In this document: positions 1 through 8,977 of the stretch, one piece after another
Numbering within the stretch: position 1 is the first letter of the stretch
Layout: the number at the start of each line of letters is the position of its first letter
Assembly: GCA_947624165.1 (NCBI GenBank)
Contig: CANQJC010000020.1
Span: 1 to 38,702, forward strand
From: an uncultured Clostridia bacterium
GTDB taxonomy: Bacteria; Bacillota; Clostridia; UBA1381
Length of the DNA stretch: 38,702 nucleotides
Direction: 5' to 3'
Notes under the pieces: generated by a model
What the model saw: only the letters and a program-made list of their open reading frames with translations
Databases searched by the model: none
Told to the model about the DNA's origin: nothing
Position numbers and translations under genes: made by a program

Positions 1-1530
1 GAGGGTTTCGCGGGTTACAGCCTGTTCCAGAACCTCTGCGCCGGCGGTCAGACGCGCGACGGTCTTGACGCGACGAATGACCTTTCTTTCCTTTGTATTC
101 AGGCTTCGATGCACACGCGTCTCCCCGCGCCGTCGTTCTCGGTGCGTATCTGGAACGGTACGCCGAACGAATTTATGATTAAATGCGCCGAGCTTACGCG
201 TACGGGCGTGGGACTTCCCGCGTACTACAACGACGAGGTTATTATTCCCGCGCTCATGAGCAGGGGAGTTACGCTTGAGGACGCGCGCGACTATAACATA
301 ATCGGCTGCGTAGAGCCGCAGGCTTCTCACAAGACCGACGGCTGGCATGATGCGGCGTTCTTCAATATGTGCCGTCCGCTGGAATTGGTATTCTCGAACG
401 GTGTTGACAAGGGCGTCCAGGTCGGTTTACAGACGGGCGACGTTCTTCAAATGAAGACGTTCGACGAGTTTTACAATGCGTACAAGGCGCAGATGAAGTA
501 CATGATACAGCTCATGGTAAACGCCGACAACGCTATTGACGTGGCGCACGGAGAGCGCGGACAGCTGCCGTTTGTGTCGATGATGATAGACGACTGTATT
601 GCGCGCGGAAAGACGATACAGGAGGGCGGTGCTCACTATAACTTCACAGGTCCGCAGGGCTTCGGTATCGCGAACATGACGGACGCGCTGAACGCTATAA
701 GAACGCTCGTGTTCGATAAAAAGCTCGTGTCTATGGCTGATTTCAAGGATGCGCTTTTACATAACTACGGCAGAGGTCTTACGCCGAAGGCGGCAAAGAA
801 CGCGACGGCGGAGGTAGTAAAGAATCTTGCCGATATGGGCAAGCCCGTTTCAAAGGCGCAGGTCGAGGAAATATGCAGAATGTTCCTTGCGGGAACGTCG
901 TCAAAAGAAGATTTGGCGCGTTACGACAAGCTGCTTGAAATGATAGACGAGCTTCCCAAATACGGAAACGATATTGAAGAGGTAGACCTTTTCGCCCGCG
1001 AGGTCGCGTATATCTATACGCGCGAGGTCGAGAAGTATTATAATCCGCGCGGCGGTCAGTTCCACGCGGGACTGTACCCCGTTTCTGCTAACGTACCTCT
1101 TGGCGAGCAGACGGGCGCGACGCCCGACGGCAGACTTGCGAATACGCCTATCGCCGACGGCGTAGGCCCGCGCAGCGGCAGCGACCGTCTCGGTCCTACG
1201 GCTGCGGCTAACTCCGTCGCGAAGCTCGACCACGGCATCGCGTCAAACGGAACGCTCTACAATCAAAAGTTCCACCCGTCGGCACTCAGCGGTATAGAGG
1301 GACTGAAAAACTTCGTTTCGTATATCAGAGCGTATTTCGACCAGAAGGGTATGCACATGCAGTTTAACGTCGTTAGCAAGGAAACGCTTTTGGACGCGCA
1401 GCAGCACCCCGAAAACTACAAGTCGCTCGTTGTCCGCGTAGCGGGTTACAGCGCGCTGTTCACAACGCTTTCGCGCTCGCTTCAGGACGATATAATAGCG
1501 AGAACGGAACAGGCAAACTTTGTCGACTGA
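1..1530 (+). CDS. Glycyl radical enzyme, dehydratase/lyase class (3' part)
   Basis: The reading frame is open from base 1, so the N-terminal part (about 300 residues if the family length of 790-850 holds) lies outside the window; 509 residues remain. The active-site motif GCVEP is encoded at 304-318, giving the thiyl-radical cysteine and the Cys-x-Glu arrangement of glycerol/propanediol dehydratases, choline TMA-lyase and hydroxyproline dehydratase, not the Cys-Cys pair of true pyruvate formate-lyase. The C-terminal radical loop reads RVAGYSALF, with the radical glycine codon at 1444-1446. A block typical of the group, DGVGPRSGSD followed by GPTAAANSVAKLDH, lies at about 1158-1233. The activase follows 23 bases downstream. 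These enzymes are cytosolic and oxygen-sensitive. The substrate cannot be read from this fragment: the substrate-contact residues of the N-terminal half are missing and no pathway gene is visible. Confidence 0.93.
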   Translation, partial: EGFAGYSLFQNLCAGGQTRDGLDATNDLSFLCIQASMHTRLPAPSFSVRIWNGTPNEFMIKCAELTRTGVGLPAYYNDEVIIPALMSRGVTLEDARDYNIIGCVEPQASHKTDGWHDAAFFNMCRPLELVFSNGVDKGVQVGLQTGDVLQMKTFDEFYNAYKAQMKYMIQLMVNADNAIDVAHGERGQLPFVSMMIDDCIARGKTIQEGGAHYNFTGPQGFGIANMTDALNAIRTLVFDKKLVSMADFKDALLHNYGRGLTPKAAKNATAEVVKNLADMGKPVSKAQVEEICRMFLAGTSSKEDLARYDKLLEMIDELPKYGNDIEEVDLFAREVAYIYTREVEKYYNPRGGQFHAGLYPVSANVPLGEQTGATPDGRLANTPIADGVGPRSGSDRLGPTAAANSVAKLDHGIASNGTLYNQKFHPSALSGIEGLKNFVSYIRAYFDQKGMHMQFNVVSKETLLDAQQHPENYKSLVVRVAGYSALFTTLSRSLQDDIIARTEQANFVD

Positions 1531-1553
1531 TTAAAATTATAAAAGGATTCAAT

Positions 1554-2345
1554 ATGGAAAACTATTTAGATGCAAAAGGACGTATATTCGATATACAGAA
1601 ATATTCCATACACGACGGACCCGGAATACGTACTATCGTATTCCTTAAGGGCTGCGCCCTGCGCTGCCGTTGGTGTTGCAATCCCGAATCGCAGGAATTT
1701 GACGTTCAGCCGATGATGTTTGAGGGTAAAGAAAAAATCATGGGCAAGGACGTTACCGTCGCGGAGCTTATGCCGATAATACTTCAAGACAGATTCTATT
1801 ATGTAAGAAGCGGCGGCGGTCTTACGCTGTCGGGCGGCGAATCGCTTTTACAGCCCGATTTCGCGCCGCACCTGCTGCGTGCAAGCAAGGAGCTTGAAAT
1901 CAACACGGCAATTGAAACGACCGGCTTTGCGAAGTGGGAAACGATACAGAAATATCTTCCGTATCTCGATTATGTACTTATGGATATAAAACATATGAAC
2001 AGCGCGAAGCATAAGGAGTTTACGCGTCAGCCGAATGAGCTGATACTCGAAAACGCGCGTAAAATAGCGGAGAGCGGTATGGTAAATCTCACGATACGCG
2101 TGCCGGTGATCCCGACGTTCAACGATACTCCCGCCGAAATATACGATATTGCGATGTTTGCCGCGTCGCTGCCGGGTGTTGAGAGACTGCACCTTCTCCC
2201 GTACCACCGGCTCGGTCAGGGCAAGTACGAAGGCTTGGGCAGAGAGTATCTTATGGGCGACTTGCCGCTCATACCGAACGACCATATGCAGCTGCTTTTG
2301 GAAAATGCAAAAAAGAGCGGTCTGAAATGTCAAATCGGAGGATGA
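1554..2345 (+). CDS. Glycyl radical enzyme activase (radical SAM)
   Basis: This 263-residue protein would abstract hydrogen from the radical glycine of the enzyme encoded just upstream, using S-adenosylmethionine and a 4Fe-4S cluster. The radical SAM motif CxxxCxxC is at residues 34-41 (CALRCRWC), followed by the activase landmarks YYVRSGGGLTLSGGE and IETTGFA, and a conserved DIKHMN segment. The N-terminal IQKYSIHDGPGIRT is the usual activase opening. Apart from the cluster cysteines there are only Cys42 and one near the C-terminus, so the ferredoxin-like insert with two extra clusters that many dehydratase-type activases carry is absent; in this respect it resembles pyruvate formate-lyase activase (about 246 residues). 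An AAAGGA ribosome site precedes the ATG. The two genes are probably one transcript. Confidence 0.93.
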   Translation: MENYLDAKGRIFDIQKYSIHDGPGIRTIVFLKGCALRCRWCCNPESQEFDVQPMMFEGKEKIMGKDVTVAELMPIILQDRFYYVRSGGGLTLSGGESLLQPDFAPHLLRASKELEINTAIETTGFAKWETIQKYLPYLDYVLMDIKHMNSAKHKEFTRQPNELILENARKIAESGMVNLTIRVPVIPTFNDTPAEIYDIAMFAASLPGVERLHLLPYHRLGQGKYEGLGREYLMGDLPLIPNDHMQLLLENAKKSGLKCQIGG

Positions 2346-2347
2346 CG

Positions 2348-2412
2348 GGGACACTAAAATAATATAGGGACACTAAAATAAAAAATAAAGGGACACTAAA
2401 TTTTAGTGTCCC
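2348..2412. repeat. Cluster of GGGACACTAAA repeats
   Basis: Three direct copies of GGGACACTAAA start at 2348, 2367 and 2390; the first two extend identically to GGGACACTAAAATAA. An inverted copy TTTAGTGTCCC lies at 2402-2412. The cluster begins three bases after the activase stop codon and ends before the walK stop codon. Short GGGACAC/GTGTCCC repeats are known in several bacteria as REP-like or transposase-associated elements. Membership of such a family is inferred from resemblance only; no transposase is in the window. Confidence 0.75.
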
Positions 2413-2418
2413 TTTATT
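2384..2418. terminator. Perfect palindrome, likely walK terminator
   Basis: Seventeen-base arms at 2384-2400 and 2402-2418 are exact reverse complements around a single T. It sits between convergent genes. On the minus strand the hairpin is followed by a T-rich run (complement of 2367-2383), so it should end walK transcription. On the plus strand the tail is not T-rich, so termination of the activase transcript is less certain. Confidence 0.7.
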
Positions 2419-2422
2419 GAAC

Positions 2423-4240
2423 TTATTTACATGGGATCGTGATCGTGACCTCGGTACCTTTTTGCAGTACGCTTGAAATTTTGATTTTGCCGCCGAAGCT
2501 CGATTCAAGCGATTGCTTGGCGATTGCAAGCCCCAATCCCGTACCGCCGGTATCACGCGAGCGTGCTTTATCGACGCGGTAAAACCTGTCGAAAATATGT
2601 GGGAGCTTATCCTCGGGAATACCTATTCCGTTGTCCGTTACCTTAATGCATATATCGTTATAAACCTTGCTTGAATATACGTTGATTTTGCCGCCCTCGC
2701 CGGTGTATTTGAGCGCGTTGCTTACCACATTTATTATTGCGCGTTCAAGAACGCCGTAATCGCCTGTTATGATAGGTACTTCGTTTGTCGGACGGTAAGT
2801 AAGCGTTTGATTCTTTTTCTTTGCCGTAAGACTCATTCTCTCGACAATTATTTCAAGCATTTTCCTCACGTCGATCGTGTCCGGCGTTTTAATGTAGGTG
2901 TGGTTTTCGTCAAGCTCGGACAGAGTAAGCAAATCGCTTATTATCCTCGCCATTCTGTCGGATTCCGAAGCAATTACGTCAAGGAAGCGCACCTGAAGCT
3001 CTCTGTCGACGTCCGGCATATCGGCGAGCGTTTCCGAATAGGATTTTATCGTCGTAAGCGGCGTGCGCAGCTCGTGCGAGACGTTTGCCACAAAGTCGCG
3101 GCGCGAATGTTCGAGTTTTTCCTGCTTTGTTATGTCGTGAATTATAACGATTATACCTCCGACCTTATTATCTACCTTGAACGTTGCAAAATTCAGCTGA
3201 AGATATTGGTTGGAAATACGCACCTCGCGTTCCACGCTGCCATCGGGCTGCATATACAGTAGATCGCCGAGAGTGATTCCGGCGTTGATCTCCTTAAAGA
3301 ATCTGTCGAATTTTATATCATCGAAATAGCGGCGTTGGAGCAGCTTCTTTGCTTCGCGGTTATAGTGTATCAAATTGCCTTTCATGTCGAACGCGAGAAT
3401 TCCGTCGCTCATGTTCTGCAATATAGTTTCAACCTTGATTTTTTCTCCCATGGCTTGATCCGAAGAACGCTTTCTTGTCTGAGCAAGGTCAACGAGCGCG
3501 TTTCGAAGCGATGAAAGCTCGTCGCGGGATTCGGTCTTTTGCAGAGCCGTTATGTCGCCGTCCGCAAGCTTACGCGCGTGAGACGAAAGCTGCTGAATGG
3601 GGACGGTGATCGATTTTGAAATTATTGTTGCGAATATCGCAGATACGATAAGCGACAATATTAAGGACATCAAAAATATGTCTATCAGCGTCTTTGTGAC
3701 GGAAGCGAGCTGATGACAATTGTCCTTTATATATACGACGTACTTGACGGCGTCTCCGTTTTTGAGCGGGAACGCATAGTCCATATATTTTTTGCTTATC
3801 CGCGCTTCTTTTGCTTCGTTTCCCGCGATTGCCGTTTCGACGGTAGGCGTATGGTCGATAATGGTCGTACCGTCGGAAGACGTGAGGACCTTTCCGTCCT
3901 TACCGTCGAGTATACAATAAAATCTTGACGCTGTTATACCGAGAGAGCCTGAATGTGAGGATAATATGTCGTTGATCATGGCTATGTTGTTTGCCGAAGA
4001 CTCTTCCATGACCGTCGCCGCACCGTCGTCCTCCGCGGGGGCGGGGATAGTCAGCTCGTTTGCGGCGGCGAGAAGGTCGTTTTTGATATCCTCCGTGAAA
4101 ACCGTATCGACAGACTGCGAAAATTCGCGGTGATAGTGATTTGATACGCCGATAAGATTAAATATTCCGATAAGTATTTCAGACGAGAGAACAAGAAACA
4201 CAAATATTATTGTGATCTTCCATCGTATACTTTTAAACAT
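2423..4240 (-). CDS. walK: Sensor histidine kinase, WalK-like
   Basis: This 605-residue membrane kinase has one transmembrane segment at about residues 8-31, an extracellular sensor region of about 150 residues, a second membrane segment at about 186-208, a HAMP linker (about 208-260), a PAS domain (about 268-370), a HisKA domain with the phosphoacceptor His389 in VSHELRTPL, and an HATPase domain with N-box (VVSNALKY), DNGIGIP, the FDRFYR segment and GTGLGLAI. This order is that of WalK/VicK, which controls peptidoglycan hydrolases in Bacillota. The cognate OmpR-type regulator lies directly upstream. A GGAAAGGA ribosome site precedes the ATG. The accessory genes walH, walI and walJ that follow in Bacillus are absent here, so the pair is minimal. 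PhoR is the main alternative; the context does not separate the two completely. Confidence 0.85.
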   Translation of the reverse strand: MFKSIRWKITIIFVFLVLSSEILIGIFNLIGVSNHYHREFSQSVDTVFTEDIKNDLLAAANELTIPAPAEDDGAATVMEESSANNIAMINDILSSHSGSLGITASRFYCILDGKDGKVLTSSDGTTIIDHTPTVETAIAGNEAKEARISKKYMDYAFPLKNGDAVKYVVYIKDNCHQLASVTKTLIDIFLMSLILSLIVSAIFATIISKSITVPIQQLSSHARKLADGDITALQKTESRDELSSLRNALVDLAQTRKRSSDQAMGEKIKVETILQNMSDGILAFDMKGNLIHYNREAKKLLQRRYFDDIKFDRFFKEINAGITLGDLLYMQPDGSVEREVRISNQYLQLNFATFKVDNKVGGIIVIIHDITKQEKLEHSRRDFVANVSHELRTPLTTIKSYSETLADMPDVDRELQVRFLDVIASESDRMARIISDLLTLSELDENHTYIKTPDTIDVRKMLEIIVERMSLTAKKKNQTLTYRPTNEVPIITGDYGVLERAIINVVSNALKYTGEGGKINVYSSKVYNDICIKVTDNGIGIPEDKLPHIFDRFYRVDKARSRDTGGTGLGLAIAKQSLESSFGGKIKISSVLQKGTEVTITIPCK

Positions 4241-4269
4241 ATAGAAAATCCTTTCCGCCTAAATATTCT

Positions 4270-4304
4270 AAAACACCCAAAACCAAAGTGTTTCGGGTGT
4301 TTTT
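4270..4304 (-). terminator. Hairpin between walR and walK (attenuator-like)
   Basis: On the minus strand, 14-base arms (complement of 4304-4291 and of 4283-4270) pair with one G-U wobble around a six-base loop. The 3' arm ends in GTTTT followed by AGAATATTT. It sits wholly in the 73-base gap between walR and walK and would reduce, but probably not abolish, read-through into walK. Confidence 0.6.
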
Positions 4305-4313
4305 CGCAAATTA

Positions 4314-5018
4314 TTATTTGTTGAAATAGTAGCCTACGCCTCTTTTTGTGATTATGTATTTGGGCATACTTGGGTCGTCCTCGATTTTTTCGCGGAGCCT
4401 TCTTACGGTCACGTCGACCGTACGCACGTCTCCGTAGTATTCGTAGCCCCATACGTTTTCAAGAAGCTTTTCTCTTGAGAAGATTTTTGTGGGCTGCGTT
4501 GCGAGGAAACGGAGAAGCTCAAATTCACGAAGAGTTATGTCGATAATTTCTCCGTTCTTCGTAACCTCGTAGCGTTCTGCGTTTATAACAAGATCGCCGG
4601 ATACGATATCGTCCTGTCCTTCGTCGTTTTTGTTTTCGGGTATCGGGGGCGGTGCGGCACTTCTTCTTAAATTCGCCTTAACTCTTGCCGCAAGCTCGCG
4701 CATTGAATAGGGTTTTGTGATGTAATCGTCCGCGCCAAGCTCCAAGCCCAGGATTTTATCTATCTCATCTTCGCGCGCGGTAAGCATTATAATAGGAACC
4801 TGCGACTGCTCGCGTATTTTCTTGCATACTTCCCATCCGTCGAGACCGGGCAGCATTACGTCGAGCAGGATAAGATCCGGATTCTCCGTAAGAGCTTTTT
4901 CAAGTCCCGTTATTCCGTCCAGTGCGGAAATCGTTTTGTAGCCTTCTTTCTTGAGTGAAAAGGCAAGAATATCGTTTATATTCTGTTCGTCCTCGATGAC
5001 AAGTATTGTTCGCTCCAT
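4314..5018 (-). CDS. walR: OmpR-family response regulator, WalR-like
   Basis: The 234-residue protein has a receiver domain with the acidic pocket Glu9-Asp10, phosphorylation site Asp53 (LILLDVMLPG), Thr81 and the Lys of DDYITKPY, followed by a winged-helix DNA-binding domain. Its recognition helix region DVRTVDVTVRRLREK and the ending YIITKRGVGYYF are close to the WalR/YycF consensus. It pairs with the kinase downstream. The ribosome site AAAGGG stands 9 bases before the ATG. A TTGCAC/TAAAAT promoter lies about 70 bases upstream, and a seven-base-pair hairpin (5040-5058) lies in its leader. Other OmpR-type regulators such as PhoP are similar; the WalR call rests on the C-terminal segment and the kinase's PAS/HAMP layout. 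Confidence 0.87.
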   Translation of the reverse strand: MERTILVIEDEQNINDILAFSLKKEGYKTISALDGITGLEKALTENPDLILLDVMLPGLDGWEVCKKIREQSQVPIIMLTAREDEIDKILGLELGADDYITKPYSMRELAARVKANLRRSAAPPPIPENKNDEGQDDIVSGDLVINAERYEVTKNGEIIDITLREFELLRFLATQPTKIFSREKLLENVWGYEYYGDVRTVDVTVRRLREKIEDDPSMPKYIITKRGVGYYFNK

Positions 5019-5084
5019 TTATTTCAACCCTTTCGTTAGCTTAATGTTTCCCATTAAGACATATTTTTCGCTATTATTACATAT

Positions 5085-5113
5085 ATTTTATCAGAAAGTT
5101 ACATGAAGTGCAA
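5085..5113 (-). promoter_or_regulatory. Sigma-A promoter for walR-walK
   Basis: On the minus strand TTGCAC (complement of 5108-5113) and TAAAAT (complement of 5085-5090) are separated by exactly 17 bases, giving a start site near 5078, about 60 bases before walR. Confidence 0.6.
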
Positions 5114-5181
5114 GTATATTTTGTAAAAAAAACAAAAAAATTTTGAGAATGATAAATTTTATGAATATTTCCTCAATCATA

Positions 5182-5210
5182 TAGACAAGAATTTATTTTT
5201 GTTATATAAT
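5182..5210 (+). promoter_or_regulatory. Sigma-A promoter for the pyr operon
   Basis: TAGACA (5182-5187) and a consensus TATAAT (5205-5210) are 17 bases apart. Transcription would begin near 5217, leaving a leader of only about 33 bases before pyrR. Confidence 0.72.
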
Positions 5211-5249
5211 GTAACTTAGTACAGAATCATGAAAACGGAGGGATCTTCA

Positions 5250-5804
5250 ATGCCGGACTACGCTGAAAAAACGGTGCTGATGGACGAAGCGACAGCCGGA
5301 CGCGCCGTAAGCAGGATCGCTTATGAAATTTTGGAAAAAAACGAAGGTACGGACAACCTTGTCGTAATAGGTATTCAAACAAAGGGGTTCCTTCTCGCGC
5401 GGAAAATCGTCGACAGAATACGCGAGATAGAGGGGATCGCCCCGCCGCTCGGCAGTCTTGACATTACGTTTTACAGAGACGATCTGACGCGTCTTGCGGC
5501 TCATCCCGTAGTTGCGGGGAGCGATATTGCCTTTTCCGTCGAGGACAAGAAGATAATCCTTGTGGACGACGTGCTTTACTCAGGAAGAACGATCCGCGCC
5601 GCTATGGAAGAGATTTTCGATATGGGACGTCCCGAAAGAATAGAGCTTGCCGTGCTTGTTGACCGCGGAGGAAGGGAATTGCCGATATGCGCCGATTTTG
5701 TCGGTCAAAACGCGCCCGCTTCGCACGAGGAGTACATAGACGTCAAGATAAATAATGACAGACTTGAAAAAGTTTCAATATGCGTCAGGGGGGAAGAACG
5801 ATGA
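5250..5804 (+). CDS. pyrR: PyrR bifunctional regulator / uracil phosphoribosyltransferase
   Basis: The 184-residue protein matches PyrR in length and in its type I phosphoribosyltransferase PRPP loop, [13 protein letters not shown], at residues 102-114; it also has the segments TFYRDDL and [13 protein letters not shown]. In Bacillota PyrR binds UMP/UTP and pyr mRNA to cause early termination, and it has weak uracil phosphoribosyltransferase activity. The start at 5250 is preferred over an in-frame ATG at 5229, because GGAGGG (5237-5242) stands seven bases before 5250 and nothing precedes 5229. It is the first gene of the pyr operon and overlaps pyrB by four bases (ATGA). The usual PyrR-responsive attenuator was not seen in the short leader. 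Confidence 0.93.
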   Translation: MPDYAEKTVLMDEATAGRAVSRIAYEILEKNEGTDNLVVIGIQTKGFLLARKIVDRIREIEGIAPPLGSLDITFYRDDLTRLAAHPVVAGSDIAFSVEDKKIILVDDVLYSGRTIRAAMEEIFDMGRPERIELAVLVDRGGRELPICADFVGQNAPASHEEYIDVKINNDRLEKVSICVRGEER

Positions 5805-6721
5805 AGAAGGATCTGCTCGGTCTTAAAAATCTGAGCGCGGAAAGTATAACGAACATACTTGACGTCGCCGATACGATGAAGCTCGTTTTAAAACAGCCAA
5901 ACAAAAAAACGCCGCATCTTCAGGGCAAAACGGTCGTGAATTTGTTTTATGAAAACAGCACGCGTACAAGACTTTCATTTGAACTTGCCGCGAAATACAT
6001 GAGCGCGAACGCCGCAAATATAACGGCGAGCGGCTCGTCGGTACAGAAGGGCGAAACGCTGACCGACACGGCGCATACGATAAACGCGATGGGGACGGAT
6101 ATCCTCGTAATGCGGCACAGCATGAGCGGCGCGCCGCATCTTATCGCACCGCTTGTAAGCGCGTCGGTAATAAACGCGGGCGACGGAATGGACGAGCATC
6201 CGACCCAGGCACTTCTCGACATGATGACGATACGCGAGAAAAAAGGAACGATAGACGGCTTAAAGGTGGCTATCGTCGGGGACATATATCACAGCAGGGT
6301 CGTCAGAAGCAATATATACGGTCTTACGAAGCTCGGCGCGCAGGTAAGCGTCGGCGGACCGAGCACGCTTATACCGCAGGGTATGGAGAATATGGGCGTA
6401 AAGGTTTTCAAAAGCGTACACGAAGCGATTTTGGACGCGGACGTGGTAATGGGACTCAGAATACAGCTTGAACGTCAAAAAAGCGGGCTTTTCCCGACGT
6501 TGAGAGAGTATTACAGATTCTTCGGGATCGACGAAAAAAGACTTAAATTCGCCAAGCCCGACGCGCTTGTGATGCATCCGGGCCCCGTGAACAGGGGAGT
6601 GGAATTTTCCACGGCTGTTATTGACGGAGACCAAAGCGTTATAAACGAACAGGTGACAAACGGAGTTGCGGTGAGAATGGCGGTCATGTACATTCTTTCC
6701 CGCGGCGGTTTTGACGAATAA
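5801..6721 (+). CDS. pyrB: Aspartate carbamoyltransferase catalytic chain
   Basis: PyrB condenses carbamoyl phosphate with aspartate, the committed step of UMP synthesis. The 306-residue sequence has the carbamoyl-phosphate motif STRTR at residues 53-57, Lys83 in QKGET, the HPTQ motif at 133-136, and the aspartate-side segments GLRIQLERQ and MHPGPVNRG. The start at 5801 (ATGA overlap with the pyrR stop, GGGGGGAAG ribosome site) is preferred over an upstream in-frame ATG at 5780, which would give a seven-residue extension. No regulatory chain PyrI is present, so it should work as an unregulated trimer of the Bacillus type. Confidence 0.97.
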   Translation: MKKDLLGLKNLSAESITNILDVADTMKLVLKQPNKKTPHLQGKTVVNLFYENSTRTRLSFELAAKYMSANAANITASGSSVQKGETLTDTAHTINAMGTDILVMRHSMSGAPHLIAPLVSASVINAGDGMDEHPTQALLDMMTIREKKGTIDGLKVAIVGDIYHSRVVRSNIYGLTKLGAQVSVGGPSTLIPQGMENMGVKVFKSVHEAILDADVVMGLRIQLERQKSGLFPTLREYYRFFGIDEKRLKFAKPDALVMHPGPVNRGVEFSTAVIDGDQSVINEQVTNGVAVRMAVMYILSRGGFDE

Positions 6722-6738
6722 TCGGGAGGTATGCTGTA

Positions 6739-8031
6739 ATGAGAATACTTATAAAAGGCGGCAGAGTTATAGACCCCGCCAACAATATTGATAAGGTTAC
6801 CGATATTTATATCGACAAGGGCGTCATAGCCGAAATCGGAGAAAACAAGGAACTTGAAGGGATAGAAATGGAGGTAATAGACGCGTCGGGAAAGACTGTC
6901 GTTCCCGGACTTGTCGATATGCACTGTCATTTGCGCGATCCGGGACAGGAGTACAAGGAGGATATTGAATCCGGCACGAGAAGCGCGGCTGTCGGAGGTA
7001 TCACCTCGGTGGCTTGTATGCCGAACACAAAGCCCGTCGTTGACAGCGAAGCCGTGGTTACGTATATCAAGACAAAGGCTAAGGATGTGGGCTATGTAAA
7101 CGTTTTCCCTATCGGTGCGATATCCAAAGGACTTGAGGGCAAAGAGCTTGCCGAGATAGGAGAGCTGAAGTTTGCGGGCGCCGTGGCGGTGTCGGACGAC
7201 GGACGACCGGTGAGCGATTCGGGACTTATGCGCCGCGCGATGGAATACGCCGATATGTTCGACATGACCGTCATTTCGCACTGTGAGGATCTGAGCCTTG
7301 CCGACGGCGGTCACATGAATGAAGGCTACATGTCCACGTATCTCGGCTTGAGAGGTATAACGCGCGCCGCCGAAGAGGTTATGGTTTCGAGAGATATTTT
7401 GATTGCGGAGGCGACGGGCGCGGCGATCCATATTGCCCATGTAAGCACAAGAGGGTCGGTCGAGCTTGTACGCAGAGCGAAAGAACGCGGCGTGAGAGTT
7501 ACGTGCGAGACGTGTCCGCACTATTTCACTCTTACCGAAAAAGCCGTCGACGGATATAACACAAACGCAAAAATGAACCCGCCGTTAAGGACGGATGACG
7601 ACGTTGAAGCAATAAAGGAGGGTTTAAAAGACGGAACGATAGATTGTATCGTTACCGACCACGCGCCGCATCACCCCGACGAAAAGAACTGTGAATTCGC
7701 GCTTGCGATGAACGGTATCGTCGGCTTTGAAACGTCGCTCGGTCTGTCTGTCGAATATCTTGTCAGGACGGGTGTGCTTACGCTGAATCAGCTTATCGAG
7801 AAGATGTCGCTCAACCCGTCGAGAATACTCGGGTTGAGCAAGGGCGATCTGTCGGTCGGCAGAGCGGCGGATATAACGATATTTGACCCCGAAAAGGAAT
7901 GGACGGTACGCGTATCGGATTTCCTGTCAAAGAGTAAAAATTCGCCGTATGACGGATTCAAGCTTCACGGAAAGCCCGAATATGTCATAGTCGGCGGTAA
8001 CATAGTGGTTAATCAGGGTATTTTGCTTTAA
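6739..8031 (+). CDS. pyrC: Dihydroorotase, class I
   Basis: This 430-residue amidohydrolase cyclises carbamoyl aspartate to dihydroorotate. The zinc ligands can be placed: His62 and His64 in [10 protein letters not shown], an aspartate at 153-154 in VSDDGRPV, His181 in ISHCED, His234 in HIAHVSTRG, and the catalytic Asp307 in VTDHAPHH. Length and the early HCHLRDPG motif fit the type I (PyrC/allantoinase-like) form. It starts 17 bases after pyrB behind GGGAGG, in the same operon. Confidence 0.96.
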   Translation: MRILIKGGRVIDPANNIDKVTDIYIDKGVIAEIGENKELEGIEMEVIDASGKTVVPGLVDMHCHLRDPGQEYKEDIESGTRSAAVGGITSVACMPNTKPVVDSEAVVTYIKTKAKDVGYVNVFPIGAISKGLEGKELAEIGELKFAGAVAVSDDGRPVSDSGLMRRAMEYADMFDMTVISHCEDLSLADGGHMNEGYMSTYLGLRGITRAAEEVMVSRDILIAEATGAAIHIAHVSTRGSVELVRRAKERGVRVTCETCPHYFTLTEKAVDGYNTNAKMNPPLRTDDDVEAIKEGLKDGTIDCIVTDHAPHHPDEKNCEFALAMNGIVGFETSLGLSVEYLVRTGVLTLNQLIEKMSLNPSRILGLSKGDLSVGRAADITIFDPEKEWTVRVSDFLSKSKNSPYDGFKLHGKPEYVIVGGNIVVNQGILL

Positions 8032-8044
8032 TGGAGGAGAAATT

Positions 8045-8962
8045 ATGTCGGTTGATTTGCTTGTCAGGAAAATAAAGGAAAAGGGTAATCCGTCAGTTGC
8101 GGGTCTCGATCCCAAGATAGACTACGTGCCGCGCTTTATACGCGATGAAGCGTACGAGAGATACGGAAAAAATCTCAAAGGCGCGTGTGAAGCGATCTGG
8201 CTTTACAACAAGGGTCTCATAGACGCCCTTTACGACGTTGTCCCCGCCGTAAAACCGCAGTCCGCGTTTTACGAAATGTACGGACTTGACGGGGAGGAGC
8301 TTTTGCATCGGACGATCGCTTACGCCAAAGAAAAAGGACTGTATATAATTCTCGATGTGAAGCGTAATGATATAGGTACGACTGCGGAAGCGTATTCAAG
8401 GGCGTACCTCGGCAGGACGGAGATAGAAGGCGAGGAATATGAACCGTGCGGGGTAGATTGCATAACCGTTAACCCTTTCCCAGGTACGGACGGTGTGAAG
8501 CCATTTATACAGGATTGCGTCAAGTATGACAAGGCTATATTCACGCTCGCAAAAATGTCAAATCCCTCGTCCGGCGAGTTTCAGGATATCGTTACGGAAA
8601 ACGGCGCGCGCGTATACGAGGCGATAGCCGAGAAAATAAACGAATGGAACAAGGGAACCGAGGGCGAGAGCGGTTACGGCGCGGTAGGCGCGGTAGTCGG
8701 AGCGACGTATCCCGAACAGGCGAAAACCCTGAGAGAGCTTATGCCGAAATCGTATTTTCTCGTACCGGGTTACGGCGCGCAGGGCGGCGGCGCGGCGGGC
8801 GTTAAGCCGTGCTTCAACTCGGACGGTCTCGGAGCGATAGTCAATTCGTCGCGCGGGATAATGTGCGCTTATATGAAAGGCGATTGGAAGGAAGAAGAAT
8901 TTGCCGAAGCGGCGAGGTCGGAAGCAATACGCATGAAAGAGGATCTGACGAGCGTATTGTGA
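8045..8962 (+). CDS. pyrF: Orotidine 5'-phosphate decarboxylase, type 2
   Basis: The protein decarboxylates OMP to UMP, the last step of the pathway. The catalytic Asp-x-Lys-x-x-x-Asp array is visible as Asp104, Lys106 and Asp109 in ILDVKRNDIGTTAEAYS. At 305 residues it belongs to the longer type 2 family (about 270-310) and not to the 230-240 residue Bacillus form. The segment VGATYPEQ and the phosphate-loop region VPGYGAQGGGA are also conserved. A GGAGGAG ribosome site precedes it, and it lies 13 bases after pyrC. Confidence 0.96.
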   Translation: MSVDLLVRKIKEKGNPSVAGLDPKIDYVPRFIRDEAYERYGKNLKGACEAIWLYNKGLIDALYDVVPAVKPQSAFYEMYGLDGEELLHRTIAYAKEKGLYIILDVKRNDIGTTAEAYSRAYLGRTEIEGEEYEPCGVDCITVNPFPGTDGVKPFIQDCVKYDKAIFTLAKMSNPSSGEFQDIVTENGARVYEAIAEKINEWNKGTEGESGYGAVGAVVGATYPEQAKTLRELMPKSYFLVPGYGAQGGGAAGVKPCFNSDGLGAIVNSSRGIMCAYMKGDWKEEEFAEAARSEAIRMKEDLTSVL

Positions 8963-8977
8963 TAAAAAGGAGAAAAT

